18,799 nt of DNA, taken from JBDTOX01 sp039933015. Its GTDB lineage: Bacteria; Pseudomonadota; Gammaproteobacteria; Burkholderiales; Methylophilaceae. The position numbers were made by a program, and so were the translations under genes. The notes below the pieces were generated by a model. The model was not told where the DNA came from. It did no database searches and was given only the letters and a program-made list of their open reading frames with translations. Location of the stretch: contig JBDTOX010000042.1 in assembly GCA_039933015.1 (NCBI GenBank), forward strand, positions 1 through 18,799. Reading direction: 5' to 3'. Positions 1-7,744 of the stretch are shown here, one piece after another (position 1 is the first letter of the stretch; every line of letters starts with the position of its first letter).

Positions 1-26
1 CCTCAGACGCCGAGAACCTAAGAAAG

Positions 27-55
27 TTCATATTTCATCGGGCCTTATCTATAAT
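27..55 (+). promoter_or_regulatory. Candidate upstream promoter P1 for rplU
   Basis: TTCATA (27-32), a 17-bp spacer and a perfect TATAAT (50-55) form a sigma70-like promoter about 120 bp upstream of the rplU start codon. The -10 box is seen directly. The -35 matches 4 of 6 consensus bases. Its use is inferred from position and orientation. Bases 1-26 hold nothing recognisable. Confidence 0.4.
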
Positions 56-106
56 AGCTAGTTGCAGGCTATTGAAGCTGCAGGTTTTGGCTTTGCTGTT
101 TGCAGT

Positions 107-134
107 TTGCTTTAGTAAGAGTTTTCCGTATAAT
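107..134 (+). promoter_or_regulatory. Candidate proximal promoter P2 for rplU-rpmA
   Basis: A perfect TATAAT at 129-134 is preceded, 16 bp upstream, by a weak -35 TTGCTT (107-112). Transcription would start near 141, giving a leader of about 34 nt before the rplU ATG at 175. With the TATAAT at 50-55 this makes a possible tandem promoter pair, which would suit a strongly expressed ribosomal protein operon. Confidence 0.5.
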
Positions 135-174
135 ATGCGGTTCATTTGAAATGCGTGGCGAACGAGGCTTAATC

Positions 175-531
175 ATGTATGCAGTTATCAAGACCGGCGG
201 CAAGCAGTACCGAGTAATCCCCGGCGAAAGATTAAAAGTAGAAAAATTGCTTGGCGAAGTCGGCAGCGACGTCACCATTGATCAAGTATTAATGCTGGCA
301 GATGGGGACAATGTCACTATCGGTGCTCCATTAATTGCAGGTGCTAGTGTGCAAGCCAAGGTGCTTTCACATGGCCGTGGCGATAAAGTGATGATCTTTA
401 AATTCCGTCGTCGTAAACACTATCGTAAGACGCAAGGCCATCGCCAGGACTATACTGAAATCCAAATTGGCGATTTTGCCGCCAGTGCAACCAAGCCAGC
501 AAAAGCTGCTAAAGCTCAAGCTGCAGAGTAA
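175..531 (+). CDS. rplU: 50S ribosomal protein L21
   Basis: Large-subunit ribosomal protein that binds 23S rRNA. The 118-residue product opens with the family signature MYAVIKTGGKQYRV and carries the basic L21 motif at residues 76-90 (FKFRRRKHYRKTQGH). The frame is open from 100, but the ATG at 175 is chosen because the family starts exactly there and GAGG (164-167) sits 7 nt upstream. About 18 residues at the C-terminus, Ala/Lys-rich from residue 101, extend past the roughly 103-residue E. coli protein; such tails are common in proteobacterial L21. The gene is first in a two-gene operon with rpmA, 10 nt downstream, as in most proteobacteria. The identification is secure. Confidence 0.97.
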   Translation: MYAVIKTGGKQYRVIPGERLKVEKLLGEVGSDVTIDQVLMLADGDNVTIGAPLIAGASVQAKVLSHGRGDKVMIFKFRRRKHYRKTQGHRQDYTEIQIGDFAASATKPAKAAKAQAAE

Positions 532-541
532 GGGATAAAAA

Positions 542-799
542 ATGGCACACAAAAAAGCAGGCGGGAGTTCCCGCAACGGTCGTGATTCACACTCGCAACG
601 ATTAGGTGTTAAAGCCTTCGGCGAGCAATTGATTTCAGCTGGTAGCATTATCGTGCGTCAGCGCGGTACCCGTATGCATGCAGGCGAAAATGTCGGCATG
701 GGTAAGGATCACACGCTATTCGCTAAGGTCGATGGCAAAGTTACATTCACGGTAAAAGGCGCTTTGCGTCGCAAGCTGGTCAACATTATTCCAGCTTAA
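542..799 (+). CDS. rpmA: 50S ribosomal protein L27
   Basis: Large-subunit protein whose N-terminal tail reaches toward the peptidyl transferase centre. The 85-residue length is typical, and the start MAHKKAGGSSRNGRDS is the family's N-terminal signature. There is no Firmicutes-type cleavable extension before it. AAGGG at 530-534, overlapping the rplU stop, serves as the ribosome-binding site and suggests translational coupling to rplU. An intrinsic terminator follows 20 nt after the stop, so rplU-rpmA is probably its own transcript, with obgE mainly separate. Confidence 0.97.
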   Translation: MAHKKAGGSSRNGRDSHSQRLGVKAFGEQLISAGSIIVRQRGTRMHAGENVGMGKDHTLFAKVDGKVTFTVKGALRRKLVNIIPA

Positions 800-818
800 G
801 TCGTGACATGCAGTTTTT

Positions 819-849
819 AAAAGCCCTATCAGACTGGTAGGGCTTTTTT
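819..849 (+). terminator. Intrinsic terminator after rpmA
   Basis: The left arm AAAAGCCCTA (819-828) pairs perfectly with TAGGGCTTTT (838-847) around a small loop, and the T-run extends to 849. This is a standard Rho-independent terminator closing the rplU-rpmA unit. Confidence 0.88.
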
Positions 850-899
850 GTTTCAGGCGCTATCATTTTGCAATACTTACAGGCTCAGCTATTCTCATT

Positions 900-1955
900 A
901 TGAAATTTATCGACGAAGCGACCATTAAAGTTTACGCCGGAGACGGTGGCAACGGCATTGCCACGTTCCGTCGAGAGAAGTATGAGCCGCTGGGTGGTCC
1001 TAGCGGCGGGGATGGCGGTCGAGGTGGATCGGTCTTTGCGATTGCGGACCGCAATATCAATACCTTGGTGGATTATCGCTATACTCGCGTGTTTCGCGGC
1101 CAGCGTGGCGAGAATGGGCGCAGCGCTGGTTGCTATGGCGCGCAAGGTGAAGATATGATATTGCGCGTGCCAGTCGGTACCGTGATCAGCGATAAGGCGA
1201 GTGAGCAAGTCATAGCCGACCTGGCTGAGCACGGCCAAAAGGCTTTGCTGGCTAAAGCTGGTAAAGGCGGCTTGGGCAACATTCATTTCAAATCCAGTGT
1301 TAATCGTGCGCCGCGCCAATGTACCAAAGGCGAACAAGGCGAGGAATTTGAGCTTTATCTTGAATTGAAGGTATTAGCTGACGTTGGCTTGCTCGGCATG
1401 CCTAACGCCGGAAAATCCACTTTTATCCGCTCGGTATCGGCAGCAAAGCCCAAAGTGGCGGATTACCCTTTTACGACGCTGCATCCCAATTTGGGTGTAG
1501 TGCGAGTGGATACCAACCGCAGCTTTGTCATTGCTGACGTGCCAGGTTTGATTGAGGGTGCCGCAGAAGGCGCGGGCTTGGGGCACCAGTTTCTACGGCA
1601 TCTGTCGCGTACTAGCTTGTTGCTGCATCTGGTCGATATCGCTCCTTTTGACGATGGTGTAGACCCGGTAAAAGAAGCGCGCGCTATTGTTGAGGAGTTG
1701 AGGAAATACGATGAAGAACTCTATAACAAGCCACGTTGGCTGGTGCTGAACAAGGTAGATATGCTGTCTGATCCGCAGGCGCATGTGGATCGCTTTGTGC
1801 AAGAGTTCGGCTGGAAAGGCAGATGTTTTGCGATTTCGGCAATCAGCGGTGCCGGTTGCTGCGAGCTGACCTACGCCATCATGGAACATTTGGAAACAGT
1901 AAAAGAACAAGAGACTCAAAAGCCTGAACACGACCATGAACTCCCTGCTGCTTAA
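900..1955 (+). CDS. obgE: Obg-family GTPase (ribosome assembly)
   Basis: Essential GTPase that binds the 50S subunit during late assembly and links growth to the stringent response. The 351-residue product has the glycine-rich Obg fold at about residues 1-158 (runs such as GGPSGGDGGRGG at 32-43), then a G domain. The G domain shows G1 GMPNAGKST (166-174), switch threonines FTT (191-193), G3 DVPG (213-216), G4 NKVD (284-287) and G5 SAIS (313-316). All GTP-binding motifs are intact. The short acidic/His C-terminal tail (PEHDHELPA) is the usual variable Obg tail. The ATG at 900 has no good Shine-Dalgarno. The 3' end overlaps proB by 20 nt, which implies coupled expression. Confidence 0.97.
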   Translation: MKFIDEATIKVYAGDGGNGIATFRREKYEPLGGPSGGDGGRGGSVFAIADRNINTLVDYRYTRVFRGQRGENGRSAGCYGAQGEDMILRVPVGTVISDKASEQVIADLAEHGQKALLAKAGKGGLGNIHFKSSVNRAPRQCTKGEQGEEFELYLELKVLADVGLLGMPNAGKSTFIRSVSAAKPKVADYPFTTLHPNLGVVRVDTNRSFVIADVPGLIEGAAEGAGLGHQFLRHLSRTSLLLHLVDIAPFDDGVDPVKEARAIVEELRKYDEELYNKPRWLVLNKVDMLSDPQAHVDRFVQEFGWKGRCFAISAISGAGCCELTYAIMEHLETVKEQETQKPEHDHELPAA

Positions 1956-3054
1956 TGCCAAATGCCTAGTTGTTAAGGTCGGTTCCAGCCTGGTTACCAA
2001 TAGCGGCCAAGGTTTGGATCGGGCGGCCATTGCAGCTTGGGCTGACCAGATTGCCCGCTTGGTTAAACAGGGCAAACAAGTGGTGCTGGTGTCGAGTGGC
2101 GCCGTGGCTGAAGGCATGCAACGCCTGGGCTGGAAAAAACGTCCGACGGTGGTCAATGAGTTGCAAGCGGCTGCGGCAGTGGGTCAGATGGGTCTGGTAC
2201 AGATGTATGAATCCTGTTTTAGCCGGCACGGCTTGCATACGGCACAAGTACTGCTTACGCATGATGATCTGGCCGACCGTAAACGCTATCTGAATGCGCG
2301 TAGTACTTTGCGCACTTTGCTGGATTTGAATGTTATTCCTATCATCAACGAAAACGATACGGTCGTTACCGATGAAATTCGTTTTGGTGATAACGATACA
2401 TTGGGCTCGCTAGTAGCGAATTTGATCGAAGCGGATGTGCTGGTTATCCTGACGGATCAGCCTGGCTTGTATTCTGCTGACCCGCGTAAAAATCCGGAGG
2501 CCCAGTTTATCCAGCATGCGGTCGCAGGCAATGCCGAGCTGGAAAAAATGGCGGGCGGAGCTGGCAGCGCGATTGGTAGCGGCGGCATGTTGACCAAAAT
2601 TCTAGCCGCCAAGCGTGCCGCACGCAGTGGCGCGCATACCGTGATAGCCTCGGGGCACGAAAAAGATGTGCTGGTACGGCTCGCTGCAGGCGAGGTTGTG
2701 GGAACGCATTTGCGTGCCGAGCAAATTAAAACGGTCGCCAAAAAACAATGGCTGGCAGATCATCTGCGCTTGGGTGGCCGCGTCATATTGGATGATGGCG
2801 CAGTGCAAGCCTTGCGTAACGATGGCAAAAGCTTGCTGCCTATCGGTGTGGTTGCGGTCGAGGGGAGCTTTGATCGCGGCGAGGTCGTGGCCTGCATGGA
2901 CTCAATGGGTAAAGAAATTGCGCGCGGCTTGGTTAATTATACTGCAGCAGAAACGGCCCGTATTTTGCGTAAACCCAGTAGTGAAATCGTGCATATTCTT
3001 GGCTATGTCGATGAAGCAGAGCTTATCCATCGGGATAATCTCATTCTCCTTTAG
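1936..3054 (+). CDS. proB: Glutamate 5-kinase
   Basis: Catalyses the first step of proline synthesis, ATP-dependent phosphorylation of L-glutamate to gamma-glutamyl phosphate. The 372 residues comprise an amino-acid-kinase domain (about 8-260) and a C-terminal PUA domain (about 280-356). Visible motifs are KVGSSL (14-19), VSSGAVAEG (52-60), NENDTV (138-143), FGDNDTLGSLVA (150-161), LTDQPGLY (172-179) and the glycine-rich GGAGSAIGSGGM (207-218). The start lies inside obgE and is preceded by no strong ribosome-binding site, so it probably relies on ribosomes terminating on obgE. The gene is complete and of normal length. ProA is not in the window. Confidence 0.97.
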   Translation: MNSLLLNAKCLVVKVGSSLVTNSGQGLDRAAIAAWADQIARLVKQGKQVVLVSSGAVAEGMQRLGWKKRPTVVNELQAAAAVGQMGLVQMYESCFSRHGLHTAQVLLTHDDLADRKRYLNARSTLRTLLDLNVIPIINENDTVVTDEIRFGDNDTLGSLVANLIEADVLVILTDQPGLYSADPRKNPEAQFIQHAVAGNAELEKMAGGAGSAIGSGGMLTKILAAKRAARSGAHTVIASGHEKDVLVRLAAGEVVGTHLRAEQIKTVAKKQWLADHLRLGGRVILDDGAVQALRNDGKSLLPIGVVAVEGSFDRGEVVACMDSMGKEIARGLVNYTAAETARILRKPSSEIVHILGYVDEAELIHRDNLILL

Positions 3055-3068
3055 AAAGCGGAGGAATA

Positions 3069-3569
3069 ATGTCTAAAAATAACCCTTTGGTAGCCATTAT
3101 CATGGGCTCAGACAGTGATTGGCCTGTAATGCGTGCCGCTGCACAAATGCTGGCGGATTTCGGTGTTGAATACGAGGCGCGCGTGGTTTCCGCGCATCGC
3201 ACACCGGATTTGATGTTCGAGTTTTCTGAGCAGGCAACTGCTCGTGGTTTCAAGATTATTATCGCCGGCGCCGGCGGTGCTGCACATCTGCCCGGCATGG
3301 TTGCCGCCAAAACCACCTTGCCTGTACTGGGTGTGCCTGTACCTTCCAAACATTTGCAAGGCCAGGATTCTTTACTGTCTATTGTGCAAATGCCCAAAGG
3401 TATTCCTGTCGCCACTTTTGCTATTGGCGAAGCGGGTGCTGCCAATGCCGGTCTTTTCGCGGTATCTCTCCTGGCAACAAGTGATGCTGCGCTGGCATCA
3501 CAGCTTGCCAAGTTTCGTGCAGCGCAGACTGAAAAAGTCCTGGCTATGCAGCTTTCAGATCAGCCTTGA
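3069..3569 (+). CDS. purE: N5-carboxyaminoimidazole ribonucleotide mutase
   Basis: Class I PurE converts N5-CAIR to CAIR in purine synthesis, using the product of PurK. The 166 residues match the family length. Visible motifs are GSDSDW (13-18), SAHRTP (41-46) with the catalytic histidine at 43, and the glycine-rich GAGGAAHLPGM (67-77). A strong Shine-Dalgarno GGAGG (3060-3064) precedes the ATG, 14 nt after the proB stop. A small hairpin (3045-3064) could hide that site until proB is translated. Adjacent purK completes the two-step acid-pathway pair. Confidence 0.97.
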   Translation: MSKNNPLVAIIMGSDSDWPVMRAAAQMLADFGVEYEARVVSAHRTPDLMFEFSEQATARGFKIIIAGAGGAAHLPGMVAAKTTLPVLGVPVPSKHLQGQDSLLSIVQMPKGIPVATFAIGEAGAANAGLFAVSLLATSDAALASQLAKFRAAQTEKVLAMQLSDQP

Positions 3570-3613
3570 TTTTCCAGCTTTAATTTAACCAGCTTTGTTC
3601 AAATGGAGCAGCC

Positions 3614-4774
3614 TTGAGTAATCATCAGACAAACTCTTCTTCTGTAATCCTGCCCCCAGCAATGCTGGGCATGTTGGGTGGTGGTCAATTGGGCCGTTTA
3701 TTTGTGATTGCCGCCCATGAAATGGGTTATCGCGTCACAGTGCTAGATCCAGATAAGAAAAGTCCGGCAGGGAAAATTGCGGATGTGCATTTATGTGCAG
3801 CATATGACGACCAAGCTGCGTTAGAAACGCTGGCGCAAAGTTGCCAGGCCGTCACAACAGAATTTGAAAATGTTCCTGCAGCGACGCTGGAGTTTCTGGC
3901 ACAAACGCTTGTCGTCCGGCCCAGTGCGCAGGCCGTATCGGTGGCACAAAACCGCGTGTATGAAAAAACCTTTTTCCGTGATGCCGGCTTGCCGGTTGCT
4001 CCGTATGAGGTAATAAAAACAGAACAGGATCTTCCGCAGGATGACAGCGAGCTTTACCCGGCCATACTTAAAGTATCGCGCTTCGGTTATGACGGAAAAG
4101 GTCAGTCACGTGTTGCCAATCATGCAGAAGCGCTAGCGGCATTTTCACGGTTTGGCGGAGAAGTTTGTGTATTGGAGCAGATGTTAACTCTCGATTACGA
4201 GGTTTCCGTGATTTTGGCGCGAGATGCGGGAGGCAATATTGCCTCTTTCCCCACGGCCGAGAATAGTCACCTGCACGGCATCCTGGATATCAGCATCATT
4301 CCTGCCCGAGCACCAGCTGCGGTACACGATGAGGTGCATGGGCTGGCAATGGACATAGCGGAAAAACTTGATTATGTAGGTGTGTTAGCCGTCGAATTCT
4401 TTGTCAGTAACGGTAAGTTGCTGGTAAATGAGATGGCGCCTCGCCCGCATAACTCAGGACACTATACGATTGATGCCTGTGCTACCAACCAGTTCGAACA
4501 GCAAGTGCGTGCGCTTGCTGGTCTGCCTCTGGGCGATCCGCGCATGCATAGCTATGCAGTCATGGTGAATATACTGGGAGACATCTGGAAGGGTGGCGAG
4601 CCACCCTGGGATAAAGTCCTGGCTCATCCAGAGCTAAAGCTGCACATGTATGGTAAGCATGAAGCGCGCGCAGGCCGCAAAATGGGTCATTTCACCTTGC
4701 TGGGGCGGGATGTTGAAACAGTGGCTGCACTCGCACTACAAGCGCGTAGCGAGCTAGGTATAGGCGGAAACTAA
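3614..4774 (+). CDS. purK: N5-carboxyaminoimidazole ribonucleotide synthase (TTG start)
   Basis: ATP-grasp enzyme that carboxylates AIR with bicarbonate and ATP, feeding PurE. The 386-residue product shows GMLGGGQLGRL (19-29), TEFENVP (82-88), SRFGYDGKGQ (155-164), the metal/ATP site NEMAPRPHNSGHYT (272-285) and QFEQQVRALAGLPLG (293-307). The start is TTG at 3614, because GGAG (3605-3608) sits 5 nt upstream and the preceding ILPPA is conserved in related PurK proteins. The only in-frame ATG (3662) would cut into the region before the glycine loop. A four-codon ORF (ATG 3603 to TGA 3617) overlaps this start. The gene ends 26 nt before a strong bidirectional terminator. Confidence 0.95.
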   Translation: MSNHQTNSSSVILPPAMLGMLGGGQLGRLFVIAAHEMGYRVTVLDPDKKSPAGKIADVHLCAAYDDQAALETLAQSCQAVTTEFENVPAATLEFLAQTLVVRPSAQAVSVAQNRVYEKTFFRDAGLPVAPYEVIKTEQDLPQDDSELYPAILKVSRFGYDGKGQSRVANHAEALAAFSRFGGEVCVLEQMLTLDYEVSVILARDAGGNIASFPTAENSHLHGILDISIIPARAPAAVHDEVHGLAMDIAEKLDYVGVLAVEFFVSNGKLLVNEMAPRPHNSGHYTIDACATNQFEQQVRALAGLPLGDPRMHSYAVMVNILGDIWKGGEPPWDKVLAHPELKLHMYGKHEARAGRKMGHFTLLGRDVETVAALALQARSELGIGGN

Positions 4775-4800
4775 GGCTATTACATAGCTATATAGACAAT

Positions 4801-4830
4801 AAAAAAGCCGAACATCAGTTCGGCTTTTTT
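4801..4830. terminator. Bidirectional intrinsic terminator between purK and rpsT
   Basis: AAAAAAGCCGAAC (4801-4813) pairs perfectly with GTTCGGCTTTTTT (4818-4830) across a 4-nt loop. A-runs and T-runs on both sides let it act on both strands, serving convergent purK (plus) and rpsT (minus). Confidence 0.93.
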
Positions 4831-4851
4831 ATAATTGCTGAGGCTTAAAAC

Positions 4852-5115
4852 TTAGGCCATTGCCTTAATTGAAGCACTCAGGCGGCTCTTATGACGTGCA
4901 GCCTTGTTCTTGTGTATGATTTCTTTATCTGCAATGCGATCAATCACACTTACGTTTTCGATGTAGGTGGTTTGTGCAGCAGCTTTGTCGCCAGCTTCGA
5001 CCGCTTTGATGATCTTCTTGATCGCGGTGCGCAGAGCCGAGCGCAAGCTCGCGTTATGTCCGCGCTGCTTAACTGCCTGACGGGCACGTTTTCTCGCCTG
5101 TGCGCTATTAGCCAT
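4852..5115 (-). CDS. rpsT: 30S ribosomal protein S20
   Basis: Primary 16S rRNA-binding protein of the small subunit. The 87-residue, strongly basic, all-helical product begins MANSAQARKRARQ and contains the family hallmarks NASLRSALRTAIKK (residues 21-34) and IHKNKAARHKSRL (67-79). AGGGA on the minus strand (5121-5125) lies 5 nt before the ATG. The gene stands alone, divergent from murJ, an arrangement seen in many proteobacteria. Its promoter and terminator are both visible. Confidence 0.97.
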   Translation of the reverse strand: MANSAQARKRARQAVKQRGHNASLRSALRTAIKKIIKAVEAGDKAAAQTTYIENVSVIDRIADKEIIHKNKAARHKSRLSASIKAMA

Positions 5116-5153
5116 GGATTTCCCTAATTAGTTATCAAAATACGAAGCCAAGT

Positions 5154-5182
5154 ATAGTAGCCATTTTTTTTGATAATTGCAA
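5154..5182 (-). promoter_or_regulatory. Promoter of rpsT
   Basis: On the minus strand TTGCAA (5177-5182) is followed by a 17-bp spacer and TACTAT (5154-5159). This gives a start near 5147 and a leader of about 32 nt before the rpsT ATG. The A-run within the spacer is also visible. Spacing and boxes are good; activity is inferred. Confidence 0.6.
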
Positions 5183-5224
5183 GGCATATCCAAGGGTTAT
5201 ATCTCGGGATGACCCGCCTACACA

Positions 5225-5233
5225 TGGTAAAAT
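5225..5233 (+). promoter_or_regulatory. Extended -10 promoter for murJ
   Basis: TGGTAAAAT fits the extended -10 consensus (TGnTAnnnT), and no convincing -35 box lies 16-18 bp upstream. A start near 5240 would leave a leader of about 44 nt before the murJ ATG at 5284. It would also exclude the in-frame upstream ATGs at 5170, 5209 and 5224, supporting the shorter MurJ. Confidence 0.45.
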
Positions 5234-5283
5234 CCCGCTCTAACTTTAATTCTAATAACGCCACTTTCAATGATGCGCCTGCA

Positions 5284-6822
5284 ATGAATCTCCTGAAAGC
5301 CTTAGCTGCTGTCGGAGGCATGACTTTTCTTTCACGCATTCTGGGCTTTGTCCGGGATACGTTAATTGCACGCGTATTTGGTGCAGGTATCTACACCGAT
5401 GCATTTTTTGTCGCCTTTAAAATCCCCAACCTGTTGCGCCGGATTTCTGCTGAAGGTGCCTTCTCGCAAGCTTTTGTACCCATCCTGGCAGAGTATAAAA
5501 AACAGCGCAGCTATGACGAGACGCACGCGCTGATTAACCATGTGGCGACATTGCTGGGCTTGTTCCTGGTGGTCTTGACCATTATTGGCATGTTGGCTGC
5601 GCCTTGGGTGGTGCAGGTCAGTGCGCCCGGTTTTGCGGTAGACCAGGCGAAATTTGATTTAACGATCGATTTGTTACGTATCACCTTCCCTTATATCTTT
5701 TTTATTTCCTTGGTATCGCTGGCGGGTGGCGTTCTCAATACCTACGGCAATTTCTCGGTACCGGCGTTTACGCCTGTCTGGCTCAATGTATCGTTTATCA
5801 CGGCTGTGTTGTTTGTCGCTCCCTATTTTGACAATTCCGTTAAGGTGTTGGCCTGGGCGGTGTTTGCGGGCGGTATTTTGCAATTGCTTTACCAGGTCCC
5901 CTTTTTGCTCAAGATAGGCTTGATCCCGCGCTATAGCCTCAATCTTAAGGATGAAGGTGTCTGGCGCATTTTAAAATTGATGGGACCTGCGGTATTTGGC
6001 GTCTCCATCGCGCAAATATCATTGCTAATCAATACCATTTTCGCCTCATTCCTGGCCTCAGGCAGCGTTTCCTGGCTTTACTTTGCCGACAGACTCATGG
6101 AGTTTCCTACCGGTGTATTGGGTGTGGCGCTGGGTACTATTCTGTTACCCAGCCTCTCGAAAAGTTTTGCCGACCAGGCCGATGGCGAGTACTCGAAATT
6201 GCTGGATTGGGGCTTGCGACTGACCTTTATCCTGGCGCTGCCGGCAGCGGTAGCATTGGCTGTGTTGTCTGTACCTTTGGTAACGGGCTTGTTTCATTAT
6301 GGTGCGTTTGATGCACGCGATGTCGAGATGACGCGTCAGGCCCTCATAGCCTATAGTTTAGGCTTGCTGGGCCTGATACTGGTGAAAGTACTGGCACCTG
6401 CATTTTATTCACGCCAGAACATCAAAACCCCTGTCAAAATCGCTTTGTTCACATTGTTCTCCACACAACTGATGAATCTGGTGTTTATCAAACCGTTCCA
6501 GCATGCGGGACTGGCCCTCGCTATCGGCCTCGGGGCATGTATCAATGCCGGGTTGCTCTATTACTATTTGCGTAAAGCCAATATATATCAGCCGCAAGCT
6601 GGCTGGATTTTATTCATGACCAAGCTGGCGGTGGCTGTCATTACGATGGCGGTGGCTTTACATTTTGCAGCAGGTAGCGATGCTATCTGGATGGCTTATA
6701 GCGTGATGCCCAAGTTGATACATTTATCCGGCCTGCTGCTGCTCGGGTCGGCGATATACTTTGCTGCCTTATGGCTAATGGGTATCCGCATTAACGATTT
6801 CATGCACCGTACGACTGTTTAA
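5284..6822 (+). CDS. murJ: Lipid II flippase MurJ
   Basis: Inner-membrane MOP-superfamily protein that flips lipid II to the periplasm for peptidoglycan synthesis. From the ATG at 5284 the product has 512 residues with many hydrophobic segments, fitting the family's 14 helices. Residues known to matter in E. coli MurJ fall at the same numbers: Arg18, Arg24, Asp39, Arg52 and Arg270 (FADRLMEFP at 267-275). The frame is open back to 5170, but MNLLKALAAV is the family's own N-terminus and the upstream part is mostly promoter sequence. No Shine-Dalgarno is evident. It starts a tight operon with ribF, 4 nt downstream. Confidence 0.95.
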   Translation: MNLLKALAAVGGMTFLSRILGFVRDTLIARVFGAGIYTDAFFVAFKIPNLLRRISAEGAFSQAFVPILAEYKKQRSYDETHALINHVATLLGLFLVVLTIIGMLAAPWVVQVSAPGFAVDQAKFDLTIDLLRITFPYIFFISLVSLAGGVLNTYGNFSVPAFTPVWLNVSFITAVLFVAPYFDNSVKVLAWAVFAGGILQLLYQVPFLLKIGLIPRYSLNLKDEGVWRILKLMGPAVFGVSIAQISLLINTIFASFLASGSVSWLYFADRLMEFPTGVLGVALGTILLPSLSKSFADQADGEYSKLLDWGLRLTFILALPAAVALAVLSVPLVTGLFHYGAFDARDVEMTRQALIAYSLGLLGLILVKVLAPAFYSRQNIKTPVKIALFTLFSTQLMNLVFIKPFQHAGLALAIGLGACINAGLLYYYLRKANIYQPQAGWILFMTKLAVAVITMAVALHFAAGSDAIWMAYSVMPKLIHLSGLLLLGSAIYFAALWLMGIRINDFMHRTTV

Positions 6823-6826
6823 TCCT

Positions 6827-7744
6827 ATGCAAGTATTCCGACATTTTCATCACCCTGCCGCGTCCCCAGTTGCGCTGGCGATTGGCAATTTTGATGGCAT
6901 GCATTTAGGCCATCAGGCTCTATTAAAGCTCCTGGTCGAGACGGCAAAATCGCGCGGCCTGATAGCGACAGTCATGACGTTCGAGCCGCATCCGCGCGAA
7001 TTTTTTGCGCGTGGGCATGCTCCAGCCCGACTCGCCAGTTTGCGTGAAAAGCTGGAGTTATTTGCCGAAGCCGGTATTGAGCAAGTCTATGTGTGTCACT
7101 TTAATCAGATATTTGCGCGGGTCAGTGCAGAAGCGTTCATGCAGGAAATTCTGCGCGACTCCTTGGCAGCACAGGTGATATTGGTCGGCGAAGATTTTCG
7201 CTTCGGCGCCGGGCGCAAAGGGTCGGTGGCTGATTTTTGTGCCCATGGCTTTGAATGTATCGGCCTGCCGCAGGTGGAATTTGAGGGCGTGCGTGTTTCC
7301 AGCACCGCTGTGCGAGGTGCCATGGCCGCAGGTAATCTGGATAAGGCAGCCAAGCTTCTGGGGCGGCCTTATAGCATCAGCGGCAAAGTGGTGCATGGTG
7401 ATAAGTTGGGGAGGCAGCTGGGTTATCCAACGGCGAACGTGCATATGCGCCATGATAGGTCGCCGCTTTTTGGTGTCTATGCGGTAAAATTAGAAGGTTT
7501 GGCACATGAGGGTCTGCCGGGTGTGGCCAGCCTCGGGGTGAGGCCCACGATGAAGCATAATGGCAAGCCTACGCTGGAAGTGCATTTGTTCGATTTTGAC
7601 CAGGACATTTACGGCAAGCATGTGCGGGTACAGTTTTTACACAAAATCCGTGACGAGATGAAGTTCGCCGATCTGGATACGCTCACGCAATGGATAGCCG
7701 CTGATGAAGCAGCGGCGCGGGATTATTTCAAGAATACACAATGA
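6827..7744 (+). CDS. ribF: Bifunctional riboflavin kinase / FAD synthetase
   Basis: Converts riboflavin to FMN and FMN to FAD. The 305 residues hold an N-terminal nucleotidyltransferase domain with GNFDGMHLGHQ (20-30, the HxGH motif), GEDFRFGAGRKG (121-132) and SSTAVR (158-163). The C-terminal flavokinase domain shows GRPYSISGKVVHGDKLGR (179-196), GYPTANV (199-205) and GVASLGVRPT (232-241). The start is 4 nt after murJ. The stop overlaps the ileS start in ATGA (7741-7744). No independent ribosome-binding site stands out, so translation is probably coupled through the operon. Confidence 0.97.
   Translation: MQVFRHFHHPAASPVALAIGNFDGMHLGHQALLKLLVETAKSRGLIATVMTFEPHPREFFARGHAPARLASLREKLELFAEAGIEQVYVCHFNQIFARVSAEAFMQEILRDSLAAQVILVGEDFRFGAGRKGSVADFCAHGFECIGLPQVEFEGVRVSSTAVRGAMAAGNLDKAAKLLGRPYSISGKVVHGDKLGRQLGYPTANVHMRHDRSPLFGVYAVKLEGLAHEGLPGVASLGVRPTMKHNGKPTLEVHLFDFDQDIYGKHVRVQFLHKIRDEMKFADLDTLTQWIAADEAAARDYFKNTQ

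Noticed and set aside
1..60. Short open frame at the left edge (2-61) as the tail of an upstream gene
   Set aside because: Only about 19 codons, with a TATAAT box inside it. Not enough to support a gene.
1593..2156. Minus-strand 187-residue ORF opposite obgE and proB
   Set aside because: Both plus-strand genes are firmly identified through this interval, and the antisense product has no domain signal.
3561..3617. Repeated CAGCCTTGA at 3561-3569 and 3609-3617, and repeated CCAGCTTT between purE and purK
   Set aside because: Short matches in coding ends and a small intergenic gap. No symmetry or spacing suggests function.
5170..5283. N-terminal extension of MurJ from upstream in-frame ATGs
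   Set aside because: MNLLKALAAV at 5284 is the family N-terminus, conserved residue numbers fit that start exactly, and the upstream part contains promoter-like sequence.
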